From: Chitinispirillaceae bacterium
GTDB taxonomy: Bacteria; Fibrobacterota; Chitinivibrionia; Chitinivibrionales; Chitinispirillaceae
DNA length: 39,799 nucleotides
Direction: 5' to 3'
Assembly (NCBI GenBank): GCA_016929595.1
Contig: JAFGIN010000224.1
Location: forward strand, 1-39,799
In this document: piece by piece, positions 25,558 through 34,152 of the stretch
Layout of the letters: every line of letters starts with the position of its first letter
How positions within the stretch are numbered: position 1 is the first letter of the stretch
Notes under the pieces: generated by a model
Told to the model about the DNA's origin: nothing
Databases searched by the model: none
The model's input: only the letters and a program-made list of their open reading frames with translations
Made by a program: the position numbers and the translations under genes

Positions 25558-26359
25558 CCGAAGCTCTTTCCTTTCCGACAACAAATAAAAGTGTACTTGT
25601 ATACCGCTGCCGCAGCAGTGGTATGACAGGAACGATCCGTTCGAGAACCACATTAAATAGAAACGGAAATCCGGTACGCAGACGATAGAGTAAGGAAAGA
25701 TGAAGAAAGTGGCTGCCCAGATAATGTCTCTCGATCACCCGTAAACCTGCAGACGAGATCACCCCTGCAAGTTCATCACCTGTAAACGTAAAGAGATGAT
25801 TGTCGCCATCGGGGCCGAACTGGTATTTTTCTATTGCCGAGCGGTCGGCAGCCACTTTGCCAAATGACTGTTCAATACCATGAAGATAGCGGTTGTTGGG
25901 AGTCGTAATGATTATTGTGCCGTCTCTGACGATCAGCATGCCTGCCTCAGCCAGTATTCGCTCAGGCCAGGCACAGTGTTCGAGCAGTTCCCCCAGGATA
26001 ATCGCATCGAAGCTTCCCGGTTTGAATGGAAGCGCATCAGCGCTTGCCTGCACCCAACTCAGAGCCCCTTTCTCGTATTTAAGTTTACTGTAGGTAAGAT
26101 AGTCGATGTTGATGTCAAGTGCCGTGCAACGGGCTCCAGATTCTGCACAACGCAAGGACATGTTTCCCTGAGCGGCGCCGATTTCAAGTATACGCCGGGC
26201 ATTTATACGTGCAAGGTGACTGCAGACAGCGTTGGTTCTTCTTCGGTAATGAAATGCATAATAGTCGACGGGTTTTTTCGAATATAGCTCACGCTCATCT
26301 TTTTGCTGGAGAATTATGTGTGCCGGATGGCTGAGAGTCACTGCAGGAATACGCTTCAT
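25544..26359 (-). CDS. Class I SAM-dependent methyltransferase
   Basis: About 271 aa from the ATG at 26359; an in-frame alternative at 26407 adds 16 hydrophobic residues. The SAM-binding motif I is RILEIGAAQGNMSLRC, motif II is CTALDIN, and the acidic/substrate strand is FDAIILGELLEHC, followed by GTIIITTPNN. This is the Methyltransf_11/25 type. The hydrophobic segment at the C-terminus (LHLSLLYRL...FPFLFNVVLE) could be a membrane association. The downstream radical SAM gene overlaps it by 14 bp, so the two are probably one functional unit. The methyl acceptor is unknown. Confidence 0.78.
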   Translation of the reverse strand: MKRIPAVTLSHPAHIILQQKDERELYSKKPVDYYAFHYRRRTNAVCSHLARINARRILEIGAAQGNMSLRCAESGARCTALDINIDYLTYSKLKYEKGALSWVQASADALPFKPGSFDAIILGELLEHCAWPERILAEAGMLIVRDGTIIITTPNNRYLHGIEQSFGKVAADRSAIEKYQFGPDGDNHLFTFTGDELAGVISSAGLRVIERHYLGSHFLHLSLLYRLRTGFPFLFNVVLERIVPVIPLLRQRYTSTLLFVVGKERASDAHC

Positions 26360-26385
26360 TATTATCACCAAATTGAGGACCATCA

Positions 26386-26577
26386 TCAATGAAAGTTGCA
26401 AAAACACTTTAAAACACTATCGGGCATCATTGTAAGCTCACTCCGTAGCTGATAAGAATCTGCTGAGCTGATAGAAATTTCATTAATTTTCTTTACGATA
26501 TTAAAATAAAACCATGATTTTGTCCAGTAAAACCATCTCCTCTGAATTCTGGTAAAGATAGCAGTGGGTGTCTTCAT
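26386..26577 (-). CDS. Candidate small ORF (63 aa), unrecognised
   Basis: A GAGGT lies 5 bp before an ATG at 26577. The predicted peptide has an aromatic, basic N-terminus (RRWFYWTKSWFYFNIV) and no recognisable domain. It ends just before the methyltransferase gene on the same strand. It may be a real small protein, a leader, or the remnant of a truncated gene. Only the ribosome binding site and position support it. Confidence 0.25.
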   Translation of the reverse strand: MKTPTAIFTRIQRRWFYWTKSWFYFNIVKKINEISISSADSYQLRSELTMMPDSVLKCFCNFH

Positions 26578-27359
26578 GGTACCTCAACCTTCAATTTAGT
26601 ATTGAAAATTCCCGATCGCCATATTGGTACTGAAATTGATTTGGATAATAGTATAATGGAGAAACAAACGTGATCAGGTTATTTCGTGTCCTAAGTATGA
26701 ATTCAAATTCGATGAGTTCCATATATCTCCATAACAGCAGTCCGAATAAATTTCATGATATTCTCTGATTATTTTCCTTTAATATTAATTGTATTATTCA
26801 ACATAGCCACTGATTTTTTGTACAATACAAGCTTTAATCAAATTTGTGCCTGAACTCGGCGACAGGTAACGATCCCGAATGAATGTATCGGGACTTACAG
26901 CCACAAGGCATCGCAGCAAAAAAGGCTCTAATTAAAATACAGAACAAAGCACCCTAAATCCTTGCACAGCAGTACATATTCACAACCTTTGAAGATTTTA
27001 TCGACTGGTGATAAGAGACCTGTCCCGAGTTCGATACAGAAATTCTTTATACGTCCATCCTTGCTGTCCCGGGAGAAAAAAAACACCGGGACTGAGTACG
27101 GTCAATAGACAGATCGTTATTCTTATCAAAGCTATCAGCCGAGTTCAAGTTGTAGTAATCAATAACAATTTTCTTCCGCCAATTAACATCGATTTTGTAA
27201 ATTGAGTCTCTCTAAAGAACTCAATTAAAAAGGAACTGATCGATATATTATCTATTATCTATTTTTTCAGACAAAAATGGCTCAACATCTTCTTTCTCAA
27301 ACTAGTATATGTTTTACAAAGACAAAGTGCAGACAATGATTGAAATGTAAGGGAAATAT
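26578..27359. other. Gene-poor AT-rich gap with decayed inverted-repeat elements
   Basis: No credible coding region lies between the methyltransferase side and the first glycosyltransferase. The right half holds a TIR-flanked element (26848-27036), a further isolated copy of the end sequence (GCCGAGTTCA, 27138-27147) and a GTCCCGG/CCGGGAC hairpin (27066-27092). The left part shows only AT-rich sequence. This gap marks the change from moderate-GC housekeeping genes to the AT-rich polysaccharide genes. Confidence 0.6.
26848..27036. mobile_element. Decayed MITE-like element, relative of 9251-9417
   Basis: The left end GCCTGAACTCGGCGACAGGT (26848-26867) faces ACCTGTCCCGAGTTCGA (27018-27034), an inverted repeat with small gaps. 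The first 15 bases match the 9417 end of the element upstream of bamA. The block around 26989-27016 (TTGAAGATTTTATCGAC.GGTGATAAGA) matches its interior. An internal TCCCGA/TCGGGA hairpin is at 26873-26893. It has no coding capacity. Confidence 0.55.
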
Positions 27360-28610
27360 ATGAGAACAAATAAAGTCTGTATTATTTCTAAGTACGTATA
27401 TCCAGATGACACCAGACTATGCCAGCAGATTAAAGTACTGAATAGATTCAATGTTTCTTGTGATGTTTTGTGTTTAAAAAGAATTGAACAGGAAAATTTT
27501 GAATCTCTCAGTAATATCAGAATTTTTCGTATTAACAGAATCAAATTAATTAAAAAAAACTTATTCAACTATTTAATAGATACATTAACTTTTATGATTA
27601 CTGCTTTTACCAAACTTTGTTTTTTATCAATTAAAAATTCTTACAGAATAATAGTAGTGCATACATTACCAGAATTCATTGTGCTTACAGCTTTTTTTCA
27701 CAAATTATCAGGTTCTGCGATTGTACTTGATGGCAGGGATCTTTCAGTCGATCTTATCGGATCAAGATGGCCAGGATATATCAATCGTATTCTTAAACAA
27801 ATAGCCATACTTGTCGAAAAGATAGTTGTAAAAACTTGTGATGAAATAATTACTGCCAGCAGTGGTTTTAAAAAATCTTTACTTTTAAGAGGCGTACCAG
27901 AGGAAAAATTAACTGTTCTTTTAAATACCGCAGATGAAGTGATATTCAAATACGTTGAAAATCATGAAAATGAAATTATCAGTGAAAAAGCCAGTTTAAT
28001 ATACCATGGGACAGTATCCGAACGTTTCGGAATAATAATTGCTGTAAAAGCAATGGATTTAATCCTTAGGCAAATTCCTTTTAGTGTACTGCACATTTAT
28101 GGCATGTATAATCTCAGATACAGAAATACCATTGAAAGGCTAATACAAAAGTTGAACCTGGAAAATAGTGTCATTCTTCATGAGGCAGTACCGCAGAAAA
28201 ACATATATGAGCACATAATTACAATGGATATTGGTGTAGTCCCCTATATGAATGACCATTTCATGAATATTGCTTTATCAACCAAAACTTTTGAGTACGT
28301 AGCCTCAGGATTACCAGTGGTTGCCTCAAGACTGAGATCAACAAAAGAACTATTTAATGATGATTGTATATGGTATACAGAACCTGAAAATCCAGCCGAT
28401 CTTGCTAAAAAAGTTATTGAAGTATGCCTGGATCCTGTAGCACGTGCATACAAAAGGACATGCGCTTTTAATATTTTTAAGAAATATTACACAAGTGAAA
28501 TACAACATAGAAATTATATGAACATTATAAATTATTATATGGATAATGAATATAACATTCCCGGAAATACTAAAAAGAAAGATTTGGTTGACTCGTATAC
28601 ACAACAGTGA
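27360..28610 (+). CDS. GT4-family glycosyltransferase
   Basis: A 416-aa GT-B fold enzyme. The N-terminal Rossmann half has CIISKYVYPDDTRLCQQIKVL and a DGRDLSVDLIGS segment. The C-terminal nucleotide-sugar half has SLIYHGTVSERFGIIIAVKAM and LHIYG, and the GT4-type end motif ALSTKTFEYVASGLPVVAS with the conserved Glu. It would transfer a sugar to a lipid-linked or growing glycan on the cytoplasmic face. AAGGGA lies before the ATG. It is the first gene of the plus-strand polysaccharide run and is much more AT-rich than genes left of 26.4 kb. Donor and acceptor cannot be inferred. Confidence 0.87.
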   Translation: MRTNKVCIISKYVYPDDTRLCQQIKVLNRFNVSCDVLCLKRIEQENFESLSNIRIFRINRIKLIKKNLFNYLIDTLTFMITAFTKLCFLSIKNSYRIIVVHTLPEFIVLTAFFHKLSGSAIVLDGRDLSVDLIGSRWPGYINRILKQIAILVEKIVVKTCDEIITASSGFKKSLLLRGVPEEKLTVLLNTADEVIFKYVENHENEIISEKASLIYHGTVSERFGIIIAVKAMDLILRQIPFSVLHIYGMYNLRYRNTIERLIQKLNLENSVILHEAVPQKNIYEHIITMDIGVVPYMNDHFMNIALSTKTFEYVASGLPVVASRLRSTKELFNDDCIWYTEPENPADLAKKVIEVCLDPVARAYKRTCAFNIFKKYYTSEIQHRNYMNIINYYMDNEYNIPGNTKKKDLVDSYTQQ

Positions 28611-28654
28611 AAGCGTTATATTGATGAGTCTTCTGCGGTCGTTTCCTGAATATA

Positions 28655-28687
28655 AACGGCCTCTTAATTATCGGCATAGTAGTTATC
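28655..28687. repeat. Operon-internal intergenic repeat, copy 1
   Basis: AACGG(C/T)CTC(T/A)TAATTATCGGCA followed by TAGTAGTTATC is shared with 29736-29778, where 11 bp separate the two parts. An inverted pair TCAGAATCGG (28704-28713) / CCGATTCTGA (28751-28760) follows in the same gap. It is non-coding and placed between GT4 and deacetylase genes. Confidence 0.7.
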
Positions 28688-28703
28688 TTGATCGCTGTCG
28701 GTA

Positions 28704-28760
28704 TCAGAATCGGGATCTGTCCTCAATTACAGTACTTTTCGATACCGATACCGATTCTGA
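28704..28760. repeat. Inverted repeat TCAGAATCGG/CCGATTCTGA
   Basis: Perfect 10-bp arms flank a 37-bp interior that also contains GATACC direct repeats able to pair with GGTATC in the left arm. It lies in the 206-bp gap after the GT4 stop. It may attenuate transcription, or it may be part of a dispersed repeat. Confidence 0.55.
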
Positions 28761-28816
28761 AATGAGTTTTATTAACCCTACAATAATATGTAAATTCTGA
28801 TTTTTGTGAAGAAATT

Positions 28817-29698
28817 ATGAATCCCAAAATTAGATTTGACAGGTTGATTACCCTGGTTTTAAATGTTTTAAAAACTCCGCAGAGAAATGATCACATACCT
28901 GTACTGATGTATCATTCTGTAACCAACCGTATAACAAATACCAGACCATATTATAGTACTGAAATATCAACTTTAAAATTTGAACGGCATCTGATTTTTC
29001 TTAACGATAATAATTATCGTGTTTATTTTTTAAAGGACATTAAAGATCTCTTGAATTTTACGCGTAACGATACACATAAAAAGTATGTCATCATTACCTT
29101 TGATGATGGTTATAAGAATTTTTATGATAATGCATTCCCTTTATTGGCAAAACACAATATACCTGCAACATTGTTCGTTCCATCAGGGTTAATACCAGAG
29201 TCCGGATATGGTCAATTTGAAGGAGCACACCTGATGAACTGGGTGCAAATAAAGGAATGTACTGTTCAACAATTAATTGACATAGGTTCACACAGTCTTA
29301 TGCACAATCGTCTGACAGAGCTCAATATCGACATGCTAAAACAGGAATTATCTCAATCGAAATCAATTATAGAGAACAACATACAGAAGGAAGTCACATC
29401 ATTTTCATACCCGTTTAGATTTCCTGATGAAAACCAATCTTTTATTTCCCTGTTGTGTGCCCTGTACAAAGAATCCGGATATACCATTTCGGTTACAACC
29501 CGTATTGGAACAGTTCGCAGAGGTGATAATTTGTATATTTTAAAAAGAATACCAGTTAACGAATATGATGATCTGAAATTATTTAAAGCTAAATTAGAGG
29601 GAAGTTATGACTGGCTATATTCATTGCAATACCTGTTTAAAATAATGAGATCATTACAGATAAATAAAAAAAAATCCCCAACTCTTGAGAATCAGTAA
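28817..29698 (+). CDS. Polysaccharide deacetylase (NodB/CE4 type)
   Basis: A 293-aa protein with the CE4 motifs in order. TFDDGYKNF carries the catalytic and metal-binding Asp pair (residues about 96-104). A HSLMH metal-binding HxxxH and a SYPFRFPDE segment follow. HIPVLMYHSV at the N-terminus is typical of the surface-glycan deacetylase/poly-GlcNAc deacetylase branch. There is no clear signal peptide, so the location is uncertain. It would remove N- or O-acetyl groups from a glycan or its precursor. The ribosome binding site is weak. It lies in the middle of the glycosyltransferase run. Confidence 0.88.
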   Translation: MNPKIRFDRLITLVLNVLKTPQRNDHIPVLMYHSVTNRITNTRPYYSTEISTLKFERHLIFLNDNNYRVYFLKDIKDLLNFTRNDTHKKYVIITFDDGYKNFYDNAFPLLAKHNIPATLFVPSGLIPESGYGQFEGAHLMNWVQIKECTVQQLIDIGSHSLMHNRLTELNIDMLKQELSQSKSIIENNIQKEVTSFSYPFRFPDENQSFISLLCALYKESGYTISVTTRIGTVRRGDNLYILKRIPVNEYDDLKLFKAKLEGSYDWLYSLQYLFKIMRSLQINKKKSPTLENQ

Positions 29699-29735
29699 TG
29701 AACACAAAAAACATGAATTTTTTTGTTCTGATATT

Positions 29736-29778
29736 AACGGTCTCATAATTATCGGCACTTTTTTCGATAGTAGTTATC
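29736..29778. repeat. Operon-internal intergenic repeat, copy 2
   Basis: Same sequence as 28655-28687 with an 11-bp insertion (CTTTTTTCGA region). It is enclosed by TCTCATAA (29741-29748) and TTATGAGA (29790-29797), and CGATAGTAGTTATCG inside forms a short hairpin. It occupies the gap between the deacetylase and the next glycosyltransferase. Confidence 0.7.
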
Positions 29779-29820
29779 GTGGCCTTTGTATTATGAGATA
29801 GTTAACAACAAGGAATTATC

Positions 29821-30699
29821 ATGAGAAAATATGTTTTGATAACTCCGGCAAAAAATGAATCCGTACATATCGGCAAAACGATTACTACTGTAGATAATCA
29901 GACAGAAAAACCACATAAATGGATAATCGTAAACGATCATTCACGTGATTCAACTGAAGATACCATCAAAAAATCCATAGGTGAAAAACCATATATAGTT
30001 TATGTAAATAACACCTTACCTCAGGAAATTGGTTTCGCTTCAAAAGTCCAATCATTCAACCTCGGATATACTTTAGTTAAGTATGAAGAGTTCGATTTTA
30101 TTGGAAATCTTGATGCAGATGTATCATTCGAAAAAAGTTATTTCAAGAACGTAATGGATTTGTTTGAGAGCAATAAAAAGTTGGGTATTGCCGGGGGTAG
30201 AGTTCATGAAATCAAAAATGAACGCTGGCTTCCACACCAATCAAGCACAAACAGCGTCGCGGGTGCAGTTCAATTTTTCCGCCGTTCCTGCTTTGAACAA
30301 ATAGGTGGTTTTATTCCAATGACAATAGGTGGTGAAGATTCAGCCGCTGAAATAGTTGCTCGTTCTCAGGGTTGGAAGGTGTTTACTGATAAGAGCCTCA
30401 ATGTTTTTCATCATAAAAAAATGTTAACAGGAAATTCAACTGTTTTTGCTGCAAGATTTAAACAGGGTATGAGTAATTACATTTTGGGGTATCATCCCCT
30501 TTTTCATTTTTTGAGTTGTATTTCAAGAGTTACTGAAAAACCTTATATAATAGCATCAACTGGATTAGCAATTGGATTTTTATCAGCATGGATAAGAAAA
30601 ATGGAAAGAAAATTATCTGATACTACCATTGAGCACCTCCGGAGAGAACAATTAAAGAGGATTAAACAAATTTTTTCATTTAAAACAGACACTGAATAA
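29821..30699 (+). CDS. GT2-family glycosyltransferase
   Basis: A 292-aa GT-A enzyme. It begins VLITPAKNESVHIGKTI, with WIIVNDHSRDST (nucleotide binding) and the DxD metal motif NLDADVSF. The acceptor/catalytic region FRRSCFEQIGGF...IGGEDSAAE carries the GGED-type Asp. A single hydrophobic stretch near the C-terminus (IIASTGLAIGFLSAWI) may attach it to the membrane. AAGGA lies 7 bp before the ATG. It is followed after 13 bp by another GT2 gene, so the two are probably co-translated. Confidence 0.88.
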   Translation: MRKYVLITPAKNESVHIGKTITTVDNQTEKPHKWIIVNDHSRDSTEDTIKKSIGEKPYIVYVNNTLPQEIGFASKVQSFNLGYTLVKYEEFDFIGNLDADVSFEKSYFKNVMDLFESNKKLGIAGGRVHEIKNERWLPHQSSTNSVAGAVQFFRRSCFEQIGGFIPMTIGGEDSAAEIVARSQGWKVFTDKSLNVFHHKKMLTGNSTVFAARFKQGMSNYILGYHPLFHFLSCISRVTEKPYIIASTGLAIGFLSAWIRKMERKLSDTTIEHLRREQLKRIKQIFSFKTDTE

Positions 30700-30712
30700 T
30701 CCTGGAACTGAT

Positions 30713-31693
30713 ATGCAACCGCCATTTGATGTATCAATAATTATAATAAATTGGCATTCAAAACACTATCTCCGTAAGTGTCTGGAAAGTATAAACAACA
30801 CATGCAGCTGTTTATGTGTTGAGATCATTATAGTTGACAATGCCTCCTATGATGGTTGCATCGAAATGTGCCGAAGCTGTATTTCAAATATCAAAACACT
30901 CCAGTTGTCTGCAAATCATGGATTTGCTGCGGCAAATAATGCCGCTGCTTTTTTAGCGACTGCACCACTACTTCTTTTTTTAAATCCCGATACAGTACTG
31001 AATAATAACGCTGTTAATGAATTAATCAATGCATTTAAAACGATCAAACATCTGGGTGTAGCCGGCCCCAGGCTTCTCAATGGTGACAAAACGCTGCAAA
31101 CATCCTGTGTACTGCCTTATCCAGGAATATTACGGCAAATACTGGAATTTGAATGGCTTATTCAGAAAACGCCAAAATGGAATTTCTGGGGTGTTAAAGG
31201 GTTGTATGAGAATTCCGGACCAGTACCTGTTGAGGCCGTTTCCGGTGCTTGCCTCATGATTAAAAAAGAAGATTTCGAATCAGTAAATGGATTCAGCTGT
31301 GATTACTTTATGTATTCTGAAGATATTGATTTATGTCACAAAATGAGAATGTATGGAAAAAAAATTTATCATATACCTGATTCAAATGTTATTCACTTTG
31401 GTGGCGGCTCAACAGAATCAACAAAAAACTCAAATTTTTCAATCATTTTAATGATATCTGCCAGTTACTTGTTCCAAAAAAAATTTTTTGGGATTTACAG
31501 AGCAATCTTGTTCAGAATGTCTATCTCAATTTCTTCTGTGATAAGGTTAAGTACCGGATATATCCTGAATTCAATATTAAAAATAGATAATTCAAATACT
31601 TTAAATAAATGGAAAGCGTTACTACGCTGGTCGATAGGATTTGAAAATTGGGCTGAAAAAACACATAAAGATTTAATTCAATATAAAGGATAA
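30713..31693 (+). CDS. GT2-family glycosyltransferase, rhamnosyltransferase-like
   Basis: A 326-aa GT-A enzyme. It starts VSIIIINWHSKHYLRKCLESI, then IIIVDNASYDG, an AANNAAAFLAT block and LFLNPDTVL, the NPD form of the DxD motif seen in rhamnosyl/galactofuranosyl-type enzymes. A later VSGACLMIKKEDF...YFMYSEDIDLCHKM segment carries the catalytic ED. No transmembrane segment is obvious. It sits between the first GT2 and the polymerase-like gene, 7 bp before the latter. The sugar specificity is a guess from motif style. Confidence 0.88.
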   Translation: MQPPFDVSIIIINWHSKHYLRKCLESINNTCSCLCVEIIIVDNASYDGCIEMCRSCISNIKTLQLSANHGFAAANNAAAFLATAPLLLFLNPDTVLNNNAVNELINAFKTIKHLGVAGPRLLNGDKTLQTSCVLPYPGILRQILEFEWLIQKTPKWNFWGVKGLYENSGPVPVEAVSGACLMIKKEDFESVNGFSCDYFMYSEDIDLCHKMRMYGKKIYHIPDSNVIHFGGGSTESTKNSNFSIILMISASYLFQKKFFGIYRAILFRMSISISSVIRLSTGYILNSILKIDNSNTLNKWKALLRWSIGFENWAEKTHKDLIQYKG

Positions 31694-31700
31694 AATTAAA

Positions 31701-33005
31701 ATGGATGAAACCGCAATTCTAAGTTTAAATCCATTTAGTATGTCATTGTTAATGCTTCTTTCTATTTGCATATTGTTTCTTAATGGAGTATGGGTAACAT
31801 TACCTTTGCTGATAAGTGCATTTTACATTACCTCCGCGCAAGGCGTGGAAATCGGATTCGCATCACTATATGTTAGCAGAATCCTGTGTTTACTCTATCT
31901 GGTAAGATTTTTTATACGAAATGATTTTAAGCGTATTAAAAAAATCAATACTATTGATAAATTAATGATTGTGTTTATAATGGTGTACAATACGATGGTT
32001 TACTTTCAAAAGAACAACGATGGTTTTTATATTAATAATATTGGTAGATCTATCGATATAGTAATGACTTATTTATGCTTCAGATTATTCATTCAAAAAA
32101 TTGAGGATCTGGAAAAGCTTATAATATCAATGTTAATAATGGCGATTCCTATTATGATTCTTATGGTTTACGAAAAAATAACCGGTTACAATGTTTTATC
32201 TTTTTTGGGAGGTGTGCCTGAATATTCCGCAATAAGAGAAAATGTTATACGGGCACAAGGACCTTTTCAGCATCCAATAACTGCAGGAACTACAGCCGGT
32301 ACATTAATTCCCCTATTTTTTTATTTTCTATATCCTGCACGCAAATATGTTCTTCTGTCTACTTTAGGTATAATTGGAACTATTGCCATAATCTATTCCA
32401 CAGGTTCCAGTGGTCCTATAATGACAGCTCTCTTTTCATGTATCGGACTGGCGGTCTGGACATTACGGGATAAAATGCGCCTTGTCAGGTATTCACTAGT
32501 TTCAGCTTGTATTCTATCTGAAATTTATATGAAAGCACATTTCTGGTACATTTTAGCGAAAATAGACCTTGTAGGTGGAAGTACGGGGTACCATAGAGCT
32601 GAGTTGATAACACAAGCTATTAATCATATAAATGAATGGTGGTTGGTGGGTACGAATTATACCCGGCATTGGATGCCGACAGGCGTTAGCTGGAGTGTTA
32701 ATCAAACTGATATTACAAATATGTATATCAGTATGGGGGTTTTAGGCGGATTGCCGCTTCTAATACTATTTATTCTCATAATTGTTATTGCATTTCAATA
32801 TGTAGGAAAAGCAATACAATCTTTTAATTCATATGAAATGAAAAGTAAGTTTTTATTCTGGGTTCTTGGAGTGACACTATTTTCCCATATTTTGACGTTC
32901 TTTACAATATCTTATTTTGATCAGATAGAGATTTTTTATTATATGCTTATAGCATCAATATCCTCACTTTTTACAAATGCTCGAAATTCGAAAAATTCTT
33001 TTTGA
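31701..33005 (+). CDS. O-antigen polymerase/ligase-like membrane protein (Wzy/WaaL family)
   Basis: A 434-aa protein with about ten to twelve predicted hydrophobic helices across its length, for example LLMLLSICILFLNGVWVTL and LGGLPLLILFILIIVIAFQY. A longer hydrophilic loop lies in the second half (HFWYILAKIDLVGGSTGYHRAEL...MPTGVSWSVNQTD). This is the layout of Wzy polymerases and O-antigen ligases, which join glycan repeat units or attach them to a carrier in the periplasm. AAAGGAT lies 9 bp before the ATG. It is the last plus-strand gene of the run. Ligase and polymerase cannot be separated from sequence alone. Confidence 0.75.
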   Translation: MDETAILSLNPFSMSLLMLLSICILFLNGVWVTLPLLISAFYITSAQGVEIGFASLYVSRILCLLYLVRFFIRNDFKRIKKINTIDKLMIVFIMVYNTMVYFQKNNDGFYINNIGRSIDIVMTYLCFRLFIQKIEDLEKLIISMLIMAIPIMILMVYEKITGYNVLSFLGGVPEYSAIRENVIRAQGPFQHPITAGTTAGTLIPLFFYFLYPARKYVLLSTLGIIGTIAIIYSTGSSGPIMTALFSCIGLAVWTLRDKMRLVRYSLVSACILSEIYMKAHFWYILAKIDLVGGSTGYHRAELITQAINHINEWWLVGTNYTRHWMPTGVSWSVNQTDITNMYISMGVLGGLPLLILFILIIVIAFQYVGKAIQSFNSYEMKSKFLFWVLGVTLFSHILTFFTISYFDQIEIFYYMLIASISSLFTNARNSKNSF

Positions 33006-33192
33006 GCAAACTTTTTTTGCACATCTAATGAAATATTTCAAACCGATCGGAATTAACGCCAGGATCCTGACGTACTTTATTTGACTGTTTTAAGTTGGTT
33101 AGCGGCGTATCTTGTCAAAATTGGATCTCTTCTTCTGGTACTCTTGCTTCAGATTTCTTATTTCTATGCGACATATTTTTGCGACAATGAAA

Positions 33193-34152
33193 TCATGTGA
33201 TTTTACGAAGATAAAATGAACCTGGATTCCTTTCAGGTTCAAGATATGGCGCAACACTTTTTAATCTTTCGTAATGATTATGATGTAAAAAATTAAGAGC
33301 ACCGATAATTTCCCAACTACTATTATGTGTAAGAAATGCTTCCAGTAAATATTGTTCATTCCAGAATCTCACATCCTCTTGTAACCATTTTTTCAGATAA
33401 TTCTTAGGTGAAAAAATATCATGTACATGTACTATTACTCCACTGTGAAGTGTTGGTAATATTTCAAGATATTCAAAGTTCACATCACCTTTTGGTCTAA
33501 TAACATGTGAAGAATCGATAAATAGTATATCACCTTCCTTTAGTTGAGAAAAAAATGATATCTCTATATCTTCAACTTTTTTTCTTATAACTGAAACACC
33601 TGTTTTTTCCAGCCATGCCATTTCGTATGGCTCGATACACAAGTGTTCACACGCGTAGTCTGGATCATCAATGCAATTTTTCTGAATAGCTTTTATTGCC
33701 ATTAACGTTGAGTTTCCACTCCCTATTTCAAAAATTCTTTTTGGCCTGACTGCACGAATAAGCTGATACCAGTATTCTGCATCTCCATAAGAAAACAAAT
33801 CATTATTCAAATAAAACTGTATACTTACTTGCTTCTCTTTTGAGAGTTCAATGAGTTCATGAGCGAAAATAAATTTCTCAAGCATTTTCAATTGCCCTTC
33901 CACATTCCAATTAATTCCAGTTAATTTCCGGTCTTGTTCGAAGTCTGCGCGTAGAAAGCGGTTATCGAATTGGGGCTCATAGTAATGCTTTCTGATCGGA
34001 AAAACTCCTATATTCAATAGTACATTTTTACATATAGGTAATTTTTGAAAACCCATTATCCTAATTATCTTTAGTAATATTGCAGCAGGAAACACAAATG
34101 GCAGAAATATGATATCTATAATTATGAAAGAAATCTCATCAAACTTTCTCAC
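33193..34152 (-). CDS. Class I SAM methyltransferase with N-terminal hydrophobic segment
   Basis: The 319-aa protein starts at GTG 34152 (AGGAG 6 bp upstream) and overlaps the Wzc-like gene end by 14 bp. An N-terminal hydrophobic stretch (FIIIDIIFLPFVFPAAILLKI) is followed by GVFPIRKHYYEPQFDNR. The SAM fold follows, with motif I RIFEIGSGNSTLMA, CIEPYEMA, GDILFIDSSHVI and a VHVHDIFSP block. This resembles the Methyltransf_24-type family found in surface polysaccharide loci, where sugar O-methylation may cap chain growth. Acceptor unknown. The 187-bp convergent gap to the polymerase-like gene shows no clear terminator. Confidence 0.78.
   Translation of the reverse strand: MRKFDEISFIIIDIIFLPFVFPAAILLKIIRIMGFQKLPICKNVLLNIGVFPIRKHYYEPQFDNRFLRADFEQDRKLTGINWNVEGQLKMLEKFIFAHELIELSKEKQVSIQFYLNNDLFSYGDAEYWYQLIRAVRPKRIFEIGSGNSTLMAIKAIQKNCIDDPDYACEHLCIEPYEMAWLEKTGVSVIRKKVEDIEISFFSQLKEGDILFIDSSHVIRPKGDVNFEYLEILPTLHSGVIVHVHDIFSPKNYLKKWLQEDVRFWNEQYLLEAFLTHNSSWEIIGALNFLHHNHYERLKSVAPYLEPERNPGSFYLRKIT

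Noticed and set aside
26848-27092. tRNA or structured RNA gene in the hairpin-rich gap
   Set aside because: No cloverleaf with a T-loop (GTTCRANNC) and matching acceptor stem could be found. The hairpins are explained by inverted-repeat elements.
28546-28800. 84-codon frame overlapping the GT4 end and the following gap
   Set aside because: Its second half is encoded by the inverted-repeat DNA, and the start lies within the GT4 gene in another frame without a ribosome binding site.
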